The position numbers were made by a program, and so were the translations under genes. Below, in pieces: positions 7,850 to 16,174 of a DNA stretch of 64,000 nucleotides. Under the pieces are notes generated by a model. The model searched no databases and was not told the DNA's origin. It was given only the letters and a program-made list of their open reading frames with translations. Within the stretch, counting starts at the first letter, position 1. The number at the start of each line of letters is the position of its first letter. Origin of the DNA: Pelagihabitans sp965238025 (GTDB taxonomy: Bacteria > Bacteroidota > Bacteroidia > Flavobacteriales > Flavobacteriaceae); NCBI GenBank assembly GCA_965238025.1, contig OZ250162.1, positions 1,240,001-1,304,000 of the forward strand, read 5' to 3'.

Positions 7850-9166
7850 ATGGATTTAAAAGAAAAACTGATTTCATCTTTTATGGCATTCGAGAGCAAT
7901 GTGGATGTTGAGCATCCTGTTCACGATGTACGTACTGAGGCCATCAAGAATTTTGAGGCGAAGGGCTTTCCATCAAAAAAAGAGGAGGCTTGGAAATATA
8001 CCTCGCTCAATAGTCTGCGGAAAATCGACTTCAGCATCTTTCCAAAGGCCGAAAATGCTTTGGAATACCATGAGGTAAAGAAATACTTTCTTCATGAAAT
8101 AGATTCGTATAAAATTGTTTTTATAGACGGTATCTATAGCTCGTACCTATCGGAAACTACCCATGATGGTGTAGATATCTGTTTAATGAGTTCGGCCCTG
8201 ACCAAGCCCATGTACAAGCCGATTATTGATGTTTATTTCAATAAAGTCGCCTCTCAAGAGGAGTCCCTAACAACTTTAAATACCGCTTTTAGTCGCGAGG
8301 GGGCCTATATCTATATTCCAAAACATAAAATGCCCAAAAAGCCTGTAGAAATTGTACATTTTGCTACGGGCAATGAGGCATCTCTTTTGTTGCAACCCCG
8401 TAATTTGATCATTGTAGAAGAGAATGCCGAAGTGCAAATAATAGAAAGACACCAAAGTCTGACGTCCAACGAGGTGTTGACGAACTCGGTTACCGAAATC
8501 TTTGCGGCGCAAAATGCCATTGTGGATTATTATAAAGTGCAGAATGATGCAAGCAAGGCTTCATTGATAGACAATACTTATATCGATCAGAAAAGTAAGA
8601 GCAATGTAAATGTGCATACCTTTTCGTTTGGCGGGAAGCTGACAAGAAATAACTTGAACTTTTATCAGAACGGCGAATATATGGACTCCACCATGAAAGG
8701 GGTTACCATTTTAGGAGAAAAGCAACATGTAGACCATCATACCTTAGTGCATCACATAGAACCTAATTGTGAGAGTCATCAGGACTATAAGGGTATTTAT
8801 GGGGAGAATTCAACCGGAGTTTTTAACGGGAAGATTATTGTTGATAAGATAGCCCAAAAAACCAACGCCTTTCAACAGAATAATAACATACTTATTAGCG
8901 ATAAAGCGTCCATAAATACGAAGCCCCAATTAGAGATTTTTGCCGATGATGTAAAGTGCTCACATGGTTGCACCATTGGCCAGTTGGACGAAGACGCTTT
9001 GTTCTATCTACAATCAAGGGGGATTCCTAAGAAAGAAGCACGTGCTTTGCTCATGTACGCCTTTGCCAATAATGTTTTGGAAAGTGTGCGTATTCCAGAA
9101 TTGAAAGCTCGAATTAATAAGATTATTGCAAAAAAGTTGGGCGTAAACCTTGGGTTTAATTTGTAA
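7850..9166 (+). CDS. sufD: Fe-S cluster assembly protein SufD
   Basis: SufD pairs with SufB in the SufBC2D scaffold and is needed for iron acquisition. The 438-residue protein has the classic SufD N-terminus (EEAWKYTSL) and the C-terminal signature CSHGCTIGQLDEDALFYLQS followed by RGIPKKEARALL. The conserved His in VDHHTLVHHIEPNC is present. It is separated from sufC by a 105-nt gap that carries a REP-like hairpin pair. No truncation or unusual insertion is seen. Confidence 0.96.
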   Translation: MDLKEKLISSFMAFESNVDVEHPVHDVRTEAIKNFEAKGFPSKKEEAWKYTSLNSLRKIDFSIFPKAENALEYHEVKKYFLHEIDSYKIVFIDGIYSSYLSETTHDGVDICLMSSALTKPMYKPIIDVYFNKVASQEESLTTLNTAFSREGAYIYIPKHKMPKKPVEIVHFATGNEASLLLQPRNLIIVEENAEVQIIERHQSLTSNEVLTNSVTEIFAAQNAIVDYYKVQNDASKASLIDNTYIDQKSKSNVNVHTFSFGGKLTRNNLNFYQNGEYMDSTMKGVTILGEKQHVDHHTLVHHIEPNCESHQDYKGIYGENSTGVFNGKIIVDKIAQKTNAFQQNNNILISDKASINTKPQLEIFADDVKCSHGCTIGQLDEDALFYLQSRGIPKKEARALLMYAFANNVLESVRIPELKARINKIIAKKLGVNLGFNL

Positions 9167-9212
9167 TAAAAGTCTTTGAGGGACGTTTTACCAAAAACCA
9201 ACCATCTTTTTT

Positions 9213-9863
9213 ATGAGACGAATTTCATTAGTTTTATTTTTTCTTGTTAGTCTTACTTTTCAATTAGAAGCCCAAGATCTAAAATTCGGGGTAAAAGGGG
9301 GGCTTAACTTGTCCACTTTATCGGGAAATACTGTTAGCAACAACAATCCCAGATTGGCCTATCATTTTGGAGGGTTCGCGAATATTGCCTTATCTGACAG
9401 GTTCTCTTTAAATCCCGAATTGCTCTATCTTTCAATTGGTAGTAGGTATAAATATTCTTTAGATGATTTTGTGATTATAAACCCAGAGCCGATACTTAAC
9501 AATCCCTCTTTTAAATCGGTTACAAGATCAAACTATTTGGCGATTCCTGTAAATATTCGATATAATTTCACCGAATCTTTTGGGATTGATTTCGGGCCGC
9601 AAGTTGCTTTTTTGTTAAATGGGGTGGATAAGGTGGTCGAAGCAAACGATATTGATCAAGACACAAGTAAAAGAACGTTTTCTGGCGATTTTGAGCCCGA
9701 CTATGGGCTCAATTTAGGATTTACCTTAGAATTACAAGAAAAAATAAACCTTCAGCTAAGGTATTATCAGGGTCTTAAAAACTTGGTTAGCAATGATTTT
9801 TTTCCAGACGACAGAAGATATAATATTGCACTTCAAATGTCTGTAGGGTACATTATCTTCTAA
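9213..9863 (+). CDS. Outer-membrane beta-barrel protein (PorT-like family)
   Basis: A 216-residue secreted protein whose signal peptide ends near LEAQD. The mature part starts with the typical LKFGVKGGLNLSTL and alternates hydrophobic and polar residues as in a small eight-stranded barrel, ending in an aromatic strand (MSVGYIIF). This matches the outer-membrane beta-barrel domain family common in Bacteroidota, whose members are mostly uncharacterised. It lies between sufD and sufS, 47 nt behind sufD. A role in iron-sulfur assembly is unlikely; it may simply share the transcript. Confidence 0.8.
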   Translation: MRRISLVLFFLVSLTFQLEAQDLKFGVKGGLNLSTLSGNTVSNNNPRLAYHFGGFANIALSDRFSLNPELLYLSIGSRYKYSLDDFVIINPEPILNNPSFKSVTRSNYLAIPVNIRYNFTESFGIDFGPQVAFLLNGVDKVVEANDIDQDTSKRTFSGDFEPDYGLNLGFTLELQEKINLQLRYYQGLKNLVSNDFFPDDRRYNIALQMSVGYIIF

Positions 9864-9977
9864 GGATGGTAGTTCATTTCCCCGACTTATCAAATTGGGT
9901 CTTGATTCGGGAATAACAAGTCAGTTTTTATCCTTTTTGCGACATAACGGGTATCTTTATAGTTTTAAAATTCCCAT

Positions 9978-11192
9978 ATGTTCGATGTTACCAAAATACG
10001 TGCTGATTTTCCTATTCTAAAGCGAGAGGTTAACGGAAAACCTTTGGTGTATTTAGATAATGCGGCAACCTCGCAAACGCCTAAGCGGGTGATCGATACG
10101 ATTGTTGATTACTATTGTAATTACAATGCCAATATTCATAGGGGGGTACATACCCTTTCGCAAGAGGCAACGGATTTATACGAACAGGCTAGAAAAAAGA
10201 TACAACAGCACTTCAATATTAAGCAGGCGCACGAAGTGATACTGACCTCGGGAACTACTCATAGTATCAACCTCGTAGCGAATGGCTTTACCTCCCTGCT
10301 CAAAGAAGGTGATGAATTAATCGTTTCCGCTATGGAACACCACTCTAACATAGTGCCGTGGCAAATGCTTTGTGAACGTACCGGGGCAAAGCTGAAGGTT
10401 ATTCCCATGAACCAAAATGGGGAGTTGGTTATGGGAGAATATCATAAACTGCTTTCGGAAAAAACAAAATTGGTTTTCTGCAATCACGTCTCCAACGCAT
10501 TGGGAACAATTAACCCCATTGAAGAGATTATCGTTGCGGCCCATACGGTTGGTGCAGCTGTTCTAGTTGATGGCGCTCAGGCAGCGCCACATATCAAGGC
10601 CGATATGCAAAAACTTGATGTTGACTTTTACACTGTTTCCGCTCATAAGATTTGTGGGCCAACCGGAGTAGGTATGCTTTATGGGAAAGAGGAGTGGTTG
10701 AACAAACTGCCACCCTATCAGGGTGGTGGTGAAATGATTGCTGAGGTTACTTTTGAAAAGACCACCTACGCAGATTTACCCCATAAGTTTGAAGCAGGCA
10801 CACCTAATATCTGTGGTGGCATTGCCTTTGGTGCGGCACTGGATTATATGAACGCAATAGGTTTTGATGTTATCGCCGGTTACGAAAACGAACTACTTGA
10901 ATATGCCACCGAGGAACTCCTCAAGATTGAGGGGTTAAAAATTTATGGTACGGTCCAGAACAAAACCGCTGTAATCTCTTTTAATATAGAGGGAATACAC
11001 CCATATGACATTGGATCCATTCTGGACAAGTTGGGAATTGCGGTACGAACGGGTCATCATTGTGCGCAACCGATTATGGATTTTTTTAAAATTCCGGGTA
11101 CGGTGCGTACCAGTTTTAGTTTCTACAACACCAAAAAGGAAGTAGATGCGCTCGTCGAGGGGGTGAGACTGGCTAAAAAAATGCTGATTTAA
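9978..11192 (+). CDS. sufS: Cysteine desulfurase SufS
   Basis: SufS is a PLP-dependent group II cysteine desulfurase that strips sulfur from L-cysteine and passes it to SufE. The 404-residue protein has the PLP lysine Lys224 in SAHKICGPTG, the cofactor-binding LVDGAQAAPH, SGTTHSIN, and the catalytic cysteine Cys362 in the short loop RTGHHCAQP that distinguishes SufS from IscS. Its partner sufE lies about 1.8 kb downstream, separated by an M43 protease gene and a small unknown gene. The gap to the upstream barrel gene is 114 nt. Confidence 0.97.
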   Translation: MFDVTKIRADFPILKREVNGKPLVYLDNAATSQTPKRVIDTIVDYYCNYNANIHRGVHTLSQEATDLYEQARKKIQQHFNIKQAHEVILTSGTTHSINLVANGFTSLLKEGDELIVSAMEHHSNIVPWQMLCERTGAKLKVIPMNQNGELVMGEYHKLLSEKTKLVFCNHVSNALGTINPIEEIIVAAHTVGAAVLVDGAQAAPHIKADMQKLDVDFYTVSAHKICGPTGVGMLYGKEEWLNKLPPYQGGGEMIAEVTFEKTTYADLPHKFEAGTPNICGGIAFGAALDYMNAIGFDVIAGYENELLEYATEELLKIEGLKIYGTVQNKTAVISFNIEGIHPYDIGSILDKLGIAVRTGHHCAQPIMDFFKIPGTVRTSFSFYNTKKEVDALVEGVRLAKKMLI

Positions 11193-11196
11193 TACC

Positions 11197-11276
11197 TTTT
11201 GTCATCTTTCACCTTGTTTTTAAAACAATTGGTTGATAACTTTTTGTCACCTTTCGCCTACAGATCGCCTACAGAT
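11197..11276. repeat. Short direct repeats downstream of sufS
   Basis: The 11-mer CGCCTACAGAT occurs twice in perfect tandem at 11255-11265 and 11266-11276. An 18-mer beginning TTTTGTCA occurs at 11197-11214 and again at 11242-11259 with two mismatches. This looks like local duplication in noncoding DNA; no function is evident. Confidence 0.7.
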
Positions 11277-11345
11277 TTTAAAGGTCATAAACGACGAACT
11301 ACACGTGTTCTAATTTGTCATTTTTGCAATTTTCATAACAATTTC

Positions 11346-11375
11346 TTGACAAATTGTTAAATTAATGTATCTTCG
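11346..11375 (+). promoter_or_regulatory. Putative promoter of the M43 protease gene
   Basis: A TTG at 11346-11348 followed 19 nt later by TATCTTCG fits the Bacteroidota -33/-7 pattern (TTG, TAnnTTTG) with one mismatch. It is 36 nt before the start codon, suggesting that the protease gene is transcribed separately from sufS. Confidence 0.5.
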
Positions 11376-11410
11376 CGCAGCATTATTTTTAACCTTAACT
11401 CTAAAATTTT

Positions 11411-12463
11411 ATGAAAAAAGTTCTCCTAAGTTTATGTGCGATTGCCATGTTGGTGGTATCGTGTGAAAAAGAGCAAAATGAAACCAATGCTATTGATGCG
11501 CAGGAAATCACTGTGGACATGAGCGACTTTACACTTTATGTAGATAAAGACGATATTCCTGGAACCGATAGAGGTGTAGAGAAATGTGTATCCATGAAAA
11601 ATTTGGAATCCCGTTTGGCCAAAAACCCCGGATTGGCTAAAAAAATGTATGACATTGAATACAATACTAGAAAGGCCATTAATGCCAAAAAACCGAACAA
11701 ACCCGGAAACGGTGGTGGCGGGGGTGGCGGTGGTGGCACCGACCCGGTTTATGAGGGAGCCATTACTATTCCCGTAGTAATCAATATCATCGAGCAAAGC
11801 GCAGGTGATGTAACCACAGCACAAATAAATTCCCAAATGGATATCCTGAATGAGGATTTTAATAATAACAATCCTAATACGAGCAGTGCTCCTTCGGCTT
11901 TTGCGGGTCTTGTTGCTGATGTGAATATTACCTTTACACTAGCTGGTGTAAACAGAGTTACTTCTTCAAGGTCTTCTTGGGGAACCAATGACGCTATGAA
12001 AGATCCAGGTCAAGGAGGAATTGCACCAACCGATCCTGCGAACAACATGAATCTTTGGGTTTGCGAAATAGGCGGTGGAATCTTGGGATATGCCCAATTT
12101 CCTGGTGGCTCCGCTGCTACTGATGGTGTGGTGATCGGAAGTGATTTCTTTGGTGAAACGGGAGGCGTTTATGGTGACGGAAGAACGGCAACACATGAAG
12201 TAGGTCACTGGTTAAACCTTCGTCATATCTGGGGCGATGGCAGATGTAATAGAGATGATTTTGTGGATGATACGCCAAGATCAGATAGAAGTAACGGAGG
12301 ATGCCCTTCATATCCAACAACACACTGCCGTAGTGCCGATATGACCATGAATTATATGGATTACGTTTATGACGATTGTATGTACATGTTCACTCTTGGA
12401 CAAAACGACAGAATGAGAGCGTTGTTCGTAACTGGCGGTCCTAGAGAAGGATTCGTAGACTAG
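11411..12463 (+). CDS. M43 (pappalysin-type) zinc metalloprotease lipoprotein
   Basis: A secreted metallopeptidase of the M43 cytophagalysin/pappalysin group. The signal peptide ends in a lipobox at Cys18 (VVSCEKE). A 90-residue N-terminal segment, perhaps a propeptide, is followed by a run of nine glycines at residues 101-109 and then the catalytic domain. The extended zinc motif HEVGHWLNLRH supplies His262, Glu263, His266 and His272, followed by IWGD, and the Met-turn is MTMNYMDY. Cysteines around CNRDDF, GGCPSYP and THCRS fit the family disulfides. No T9SS domain is present, so lipid anchoring is expected. It lies between sufS and sufE but probably has its own promoter and terminator. Confidence 0.9.
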   Translation: MKKVLLSLCAIAMLVVSCEKEQNETNAIDAQEITVDMSDFTLYVDKDDIPGTDRGVEKCVSMKNLESRLAKNPGLAKKMYDIEYNTRKAINAKKPNKPGNGGGGGGGGGTDPVYEGAITIPVVINIIEQSAGDVTTAQINSQMDILNEDFNNNNPNTSSAPSAFAGLVADVNITFTLAGVNRVTSSRSSWGTNDAMKDPGQGGIAPTDPANNMNLWVCEIGGGILGYAQFPGGSAATDGVVIGSDFFGETGGVYGDGRTATHEVGHWLNLRHIWGDGRCNRDDFVDDTPRSDRSNGGCPSYPTTHCRSADMTMNYMDYVYDDCMYMFTLGQNDRMRALFVTGGPREGFVD

Positions 12464-12483
12464 ATTTTATTTAAAATAATCTT

Positions 12484-12511
12484 AAAAGACGCCCAATCGG
12501 GCGTCTTTTTT
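12484..12511 (+). terminator. Rho-independent terminator after the M43 protease
   Basis: The stem GACGCCC (12488-12494) with GGGCGTC (12499-12505), loop AATC, is followed by a T run and preceded by an A run, so it could act in both directions. It lies 20 nt after the protease stop. Confidence 0.9.
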
Positions 12512-12539
12512 CATATAATGTACTCTAAAAGATAAAAAA

Positions 12540-12974
12540 ATGAAGTATTTAATTGTTGTCCTGTTTTCCTTCTTTATGAATAATGAATGCGGCCAAAAAG
12601 ATCAGGGCGGTACTATATTGAAATCTGTAACATATCAGGCTGCGACAAGAGGATCCAAATACGAATGTACTGTTGCTAAAGACGGTATTAGGGTTATTTC
12701 TTCTGGGATTAAGGCAAATTCTTCTCAAGATAATATTAGCGAAAAGGATTGGGGGGATATTAAAAAAATGATAAAAAAACTGGATTTATCTAAAATCGTC
12801 GACCTTGAGGCACCTTCAAGCAAAAGTCATACGGATCGGGCCCTAATAGGTTCATTACAGGTTGTTGTAGGGGACGTGGTTTATGAATCGTCAACCTTTG
12901 ATGATGGGAATCCTCCAGAAGAGTTAAAACCATTGATAGACAAAATATCGGCATTGGCAGAAACTGTTGAATAA
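12540..12974 (+). CDS. Small exported protein of unknown function
   Basis: I do not recognise a family. The 144-residue product has a hydrophobic N-terminus (MKYLIVVLFSFFM) followed by NNECGQK; the Cys could be a poor lipobox, otherwise a Sec signal is likely. The mature part is small, with a YQAATRGSKYECTVAKDG segment and a short C-terminal helix, and a second Cys in KYECTV that could pair with the first if neither is lipidated. It follows a strong terminator and precedes sufE; its 3' end overlaps the putative sufE promoter. Coding potential is supported by length and the signal-like start only. Confidence 0.65.
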   Translation: MKYLIVVLFSFFMNNECGQKDQGGTILKSVTYQAATRGSKYECTVAKDGIRVISSGIKANSSQDNISEKDWGDIKKMIKKLDLSKIVDLEAPSSKSHTDRALIGSLQVVVGDVVYESSTFDDGNPPEELKPLIDKISALAETVE

Positions 12975-12997
12975 CGAAAGGACTTGTTGTATTTTTG
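12967..12997 (+). promoter_or_regulatory. Putative sufE promoter
   Basis: TTG at 12967-12969 and TATTTTTG at 12990-12997 are a perfect match to the Bacteroidota TTG/TAnnTTTG promoter with a 20-nt spacer. The -7 element is 14 nt before the sufE ATG, predicting a very short leader. Confidence 0.6.
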
Positions 12998-13011
12998 CAT
13001 AAAATTTGGCG

Positions 13012-13434
13012 ATGAGTATTCAAGAAATACAGGAAGAGATAGTAGATGAGTTTTCAATGTTTGATGATTGGATGCAACGCTACGAATATATGATCGATCT
13101 TGGAAAGTCATTGCCGCTGATCGAGAATCAGTACAAGACAGACGATAATATCATAAAAGGGTGTCAGAGCAGGGTCTGGGTGCACGCAGAGTTGGATCAC
13201 GATAAGCTGATTTTCACTGCCGATAGTGACGCCATTATTACCAAAGGTATTATTGCCATTTTAATTCGTGCCTTTAGCAATCAGAGACCAAAGGATATTA
13301 TTAATGCGGATACTGATTTTATTGATGAAATTGGATTAAAAGAGCATTTAAGCCCGACAAGGGCAAACGGGTTGGTAAGCATGATCAAACAATTGAAGTT
13401 GTATGCAGTAGCATATCAGACACAACTAAACTAA
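13012..13434 (+). CDS. sufE: Sulfur acceptor protein SufE
   Basis: SufE accepts persulfide sulfur from SufS and boosts its activity. The start is the ATG at 13012 (an in-frame TTG at 13006 is less likely), giving 140 residues. The conserved catalytic Cys51 is in IKGCQSRVWV, and the family hallmarks DDWMQRYEYMIDLGK, SDAIITKGIIAILIRAFSNQ and HLSPTRANGLVSM are all present. The DUF59 gene starts 7 nt after its stop, so the two are one operon. Confidence 0.96.
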   Translation: MSIQEIQEEIVDEFSMFDDWMQRYEYMIDLGKSLPLIENQYKTDDNIIKGCQSRVWVHAELDHDKLIFTADSDAIITKGIIAILIRAFSNQRPKDIINADTDFIDEIGLKEHLSPTRANGLVSMIKQLKLYAVAYQTQLN

Positions 13435-13441
13435 GGAAAGA

Positions 13442-13771
13442 ATGAGCGAAGAAATAGTTGTAGACACCCAAGAATTGGGAGAGAAAATCGTAAAGGTTTT
13501 AAAGACCATATATGATCCGGAAATTCCGGTTGATATATATGAGCTAGGATTAATATATGATGTCTTGGTCAATGAAGATAACGAAGTAAAAATACTAATG
13601 ACCCTGACTTCACCAAACTGCCCTGTTGCCGAAACCTTACCTGTCGAAGTAGAGGAAAAGGTGAAATCGTTGAATGCGATCAAAGATGCTGAGGTAGAAA
13701 TAACCTTTGACCCACCTTGGACACAGGACCTTATGAGCGAAGAAGCAAAGCTCGAATTGGGGTTATTATAG
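13442..13771 (+). CDS. SUF-associated DUF59/MIP18-family protein (SufT-like)
   Basis: A 109-residue MIP18/DUF59 protein. Members linked to suf operons (SufT) help Fe-S cluster maturation or delivery. The family core is clear: TIYDPEIPVDIYELGLIYDV, then LTSPNCPVAETLP with the conserved cysteine, and the C-terminal FDPPWTQDLMSEEAKLELGL. It is coupled to sufE with a 7-nt gap. Which apoproteins it serves cannot be told from sequence. Confidence 0.92.
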   Translation: MSEEIVVDTQELGEKIVKVLKTIYDPEIPVDIYELGLIYDVLVNEDNEVKILMTLTSPNCPVAETLPVEVEEKVKSLNAIKDAEVEITFDPPWTQDLMSEEAKLELGLL

Positions 13772-13843
13772 ATTGAATAGAACTGTCTGGTCGGGCTTGC
13801 CTTGCGGTTGGGCAGAAGGGGCCGACACCAATTTATTACGAAT

Positions 13844-14350
13844 ATGCCGGAAGAAATCATAAATAGAGTTGCTCAAAGTAAGCTGGTAACCTTTGACTTG
13901 GAAGACTACTATCCCGAAGGCAAACGAGAGGTACTGGATATAAAGAACTGGCTATACGAGGGCTTTGTTTTAAAGGAAAAAGAATTCCGTGCCGCTGTAG
14001 CGAATCACAATTGGGAAAAATATAAAGATTCCTATGTGGCTCTTACCTGCTCAACTGACGCTATTGTTCCCGGATGGGCCTTCATGCTTTTAACAAGTAA
14101 ACTGCAACCCTTTGCGAAGAAAGTGGTTCAGGGAAACCTGGAACTTTTAGAAACTGCCATTTACCAAGAGCTTTTGGAAAACCTCGATTTATCGGAATTT
14201 CGGAAAAAATATGTAATCATAAAGGGCTGTAGCAAAAAACCCGTTCCGCCTAATGCTTATCTGTTGATAACCGCAAGGCTTCAACCCCTTGTAAACAGCC
14301 TCATGTACGGCGAAGCATGCTCTTCTGTGCCTCTTTTCAAGAAGAAATAA
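13844..14350 (+). CDS. DUF2480 family protein
   Basis: A 168-residue cytoplasmic protein of the DUF2480 family, found mainly in Bacteroidota next to SUF genes; function unknown. I start at the ATG at 13844 (MPEEIINRVAQSKLVTFDLE) because the frame upstream translates unlike the family. Recognisable segments include DIKNWLYEGFVLKEKEFR, CSTDAIVPGWAFMLL and VIIKGCSKKPVPPNAYL. Two cysteines (in CSTDAIVP and KGCSKKP) are placed where metal or sulfur chemistry is possible; that is inference. It ends the SUF-associated block. Confidence 0.85.
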   Translation: MPEEIINRVAQSKLVTFDLEDYYPEGKREVLDIKNWLYEGFVLKEKEFRAAVANHNWEKYKDSYVALTCSTDAIVPGWAFMLLTSKLQPFAKKVVQGNLELLETAIYQELLENLDLSEFRKKYVIIKGCSKKPVPPNAYLLITARLQPLVNSLMYGEACSSVPLFKKK

Positions 14351-14387
14351 TTGTTCATAAACCTGTTCATTATTTGTTAACAATTGT

Positions 14388-14395
14388 TATTTTTG
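14388..14395 (+). promoter_or_regulatory. Putative -7 element upstream of the DUF3078 gene
   Basis: TATTTTTG is an exact TAnnTTTG match 31 nt before the start codon of the DUF3078 gene. A -33 partner is not clear: a TTG lies too close upstream. Confidence 0.5.
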
Positions 14396-14426
14396 CCAAC
14401 TAAACACTAAAATTAATTATCAAATT

Positions 14427-15359
14427 ATGAAAAAACTAGTATTTGCAATTGTTGCAATGTTCGCTTTAAGCGGGACCTATGCACAAACTATAGACGAGTT
14501 AAAAGCAGAGCAGGCTGCTAAGAATGATTCTATTGCTGCTATTCAGGGTCGGGTAGATGCACTTCAGGGCCAGATCGATGCTTTTCCAGGCTGGAAAACA
14601 GGCGCTTTCGGTACTATTGGGGCCAACATTTCAGGTTTTAATAACTGGTATTCTCAAGGCACCCCGAATAATTCCGCCGGTAATATCGGGGCTACTATCA
14701 ATGGGTTCGCCAATTTAGATCGGGAAAAGTTTTTTTGGAGAAACGGGGCCAATGTAAACCTGCAGTGGGTAAAACTGGACAATAAGGATGACGCAACGGA
14801 TAGTGAAGACTTTAACGGAACCACCGACGTTTTCAACATCACCTCATTATACGGCTATAAGTTGAGCGAGAAATGGGCAGTTTCAGCCCTAGGGGAATAT
14901 CGTACCTCAATCATCAACAACTTTAACGATCCTGGATATTTAGATTTGGGCGTGGGTGCTACCTGGTTGCCTATTACCGATATGGTAGTGGTCATTCACC
15001 CATTAAACTACAATTTTGTATTTGCGGATAACGATGCCGTTTATGAGTCATCTTTGGGGGCCAAAATCGTAGTTGATTACACCAAACAACTTGGGGCGGT
15101 TAATTTTAAGACAAACTTCTCAACCTTTCAGAGCTATAAAAGCGGAGACCTTTCTAACTGGACATGGATCAATTCTTTCGGCTACACCTTATGGAAGGGT
15201 ATAGGACTTGGCTTTGAATTTGGTCTAAGGGGCAATAAACAAGAAGCTTTGGCCAATGCTCTAGCGCAAATACCAGCACCAACCACAACTCCAACATTTG
15301 ATAATGTAGATAATCCTACCCAAAGTTATTGGATGTTCGGTTTAAACTATGCCTTTTAG
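14427..15359 (+). CDS. DUF3078 outer-membrane-type protein
   Basis: A 310-residue secreted protein with signal peptide ending SGTYAQT. A short heptad-like stretch (ELKAEQAAKNDSIAAIQGRV) precedes a beta-rich body with the DUF3078 signatures TGAFGTIGANISGFNNWY and GNIGATINGFANLDREKFFW, and it ends with an aromatic strand (MFGLNYAF) as outer-membrane barrels do. The family's function is unknown. It has its own promoter-like element and a strong terminator, so it is probably monocistronic. Confidence 0.85.
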   Translation: MKKLVFAIVAMFALSGTYAQTIDELKAEQAAKNDSIAAIQGRVDALQGQIDAFPGWKTGAFGTIGANISGFNNWYSQGTPNNSAGNIGATINGFANLDREKFFWRNGANVNLQWVKLDNKDDATDSEDFNGTTDVFNITSLYGYKLSEKWAVSALGEYRTSIINNFNDPGYLDLGVGATWLPITDMVVVIHPLNYNFVFADNDAVYESSLGAKIVVDYTKQLGAVNFKTNFSTFQSYKSGDLSNWTWINSFGYTLWKGIGLGFEFGLRGNKQEALANALAQIPAPTTTPTFDNVDNPTQSYWMFGLNYAF

Positions 15360-15380
15360 AAAATAAAGAGTTAATAAAAC

Positions 15381-15410
15381 AAAACCCCTGGCCTCGGCCG
15401 GGGTTTTTTT
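15381..15410 (+). terminator. Rho-independent terminator after the DUF3078 gene
   Basis: A GC-rich stem built of CCCC and GGCC blocks with matching GGCC and GGGG blocks around a TC loop is followed by seven T. It begins about 20 nt after the stop codon. Confidence 0.9.
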
Positions 15411-15656
15411 GTTAAGTAGATTCTCTAGAATTTTGGTTACACAGTCAATGTAAATCGAACTTCTCTTAAATACTGATTTGGGGTCAAGCACTAATCTTAA
15501 ATCAAGACTAAAGTAAGAGCAGTTGGATAGAACCTTAAATTTTTGTTGTAAAAAGAGCTGCAGCTGTTGTGAAATGCGTTAAAATGCAAGTTTGTCCGAC
15601 GAAATACACCTCTTTTATGAACCTTAGCCCATAGGAGCTCATCTAAAACATTAAAA

Positions 15657-15684
15657 AACCCTGAAGGGGATCAGGGTTGGTTTT
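15657..15684 (+). terminator. Terminator-like hairpin in noncoding region
   Basis: The stem AACCCTGA (15657-15664) with TCAGGGTT (15671-15678) is preceded by an A run and followed by GGTTTTT. No gene ends nearby, since the DUF3078 terminator lies about 250 nt upstream. It could end a small transcript. Confidence 0.5.
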
Positions 15685-15851
15685 TAACTAAGTAGGTATT
15701 CTGTAAAATTGGGTTTAATGGGTAAAATTTATAAGCTGTAGGTTATCATGTTTTAATTTTAAAATAACATTTCGGTTAAGTTCAAGCTTTTAATTGGGCC
15801 CTGAAGGTTATCAGGATTAATTACGATGTAAATCTACGATCGTTCCTGAAA

Positions 15852-15873
15852 TTGTCTAAATTATTGTTGTGAA
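15852..15873 (+). repeat. 22-bp direct repeat, copy 1
   Basis: The segment TTGTCTAAATTATTGTTGTG plus AA is identical to 19632-19653. The two copies lie in the same orientation and flank the two-component system and its two secreted proteins. Flanking sequence is not similar beyond the repeat. Confidence 0.8.
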
Positions 15874-16174
15874 CCAACCCCAAAATGTGGTGTGTCTTAT
15901 AAATGGTTTACTTTTTCCGACGAATTACACTTACGCGCTTTTTAGGTATTGGAATAGGTAAAAAAAAACATCATCGAATATATGGGATTGGCCAGAGTTG
16001 GTCGTTAACCTCATTCAACCCGAATTAATGCATCATTAACATAAGGCAGCATATCTACCGGTTATGGGCCCTTTCAACACAATTAACGTTAATGATGGGT
16101 TAACGGTTCTTCCTTTCTATGCAAAACATGTGGTTTAGGCTACTTTTGGGTTGTTGCAAGTAAAACGGCAAATA

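Larger units (their letters stand above)
15411..16174 (+). other. Repeat-bearing noncoding region upstream of the sensor kinase
   Basis: No convincing ORF is present on either strand over about 760 nt. It contains a terminator-like hairpin at 15657-15684, a diverged copy of that hairpin near 15801-15815, the motif CCGACGAA(A/T)TACAC near 15596 and again near 15919, and one copy of a 22-bp repeat at 15852-15873 that recurs at 19632. The paired similarities suggest an old duplication of about 150-300 nt. A small RNA or a regulatory leader is possible. Confidence 0.6.

Noticed and set aside
9876..9915. A possible third REP-like hairpin between the barrel gene and sufS.
   Set aside because: TTCCCCGA and TTCGGGAA pair only partly and the loop is long, so it is not distinct enough from chance.
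11432..12323. Several long minus-strand frames opposite the M43 protease gene.
   Set aside because: The sense frame encodes a complete protease with zinc motif; the others are shadows, including a poly-Pro stretch that mirrors the poly-Gly run.
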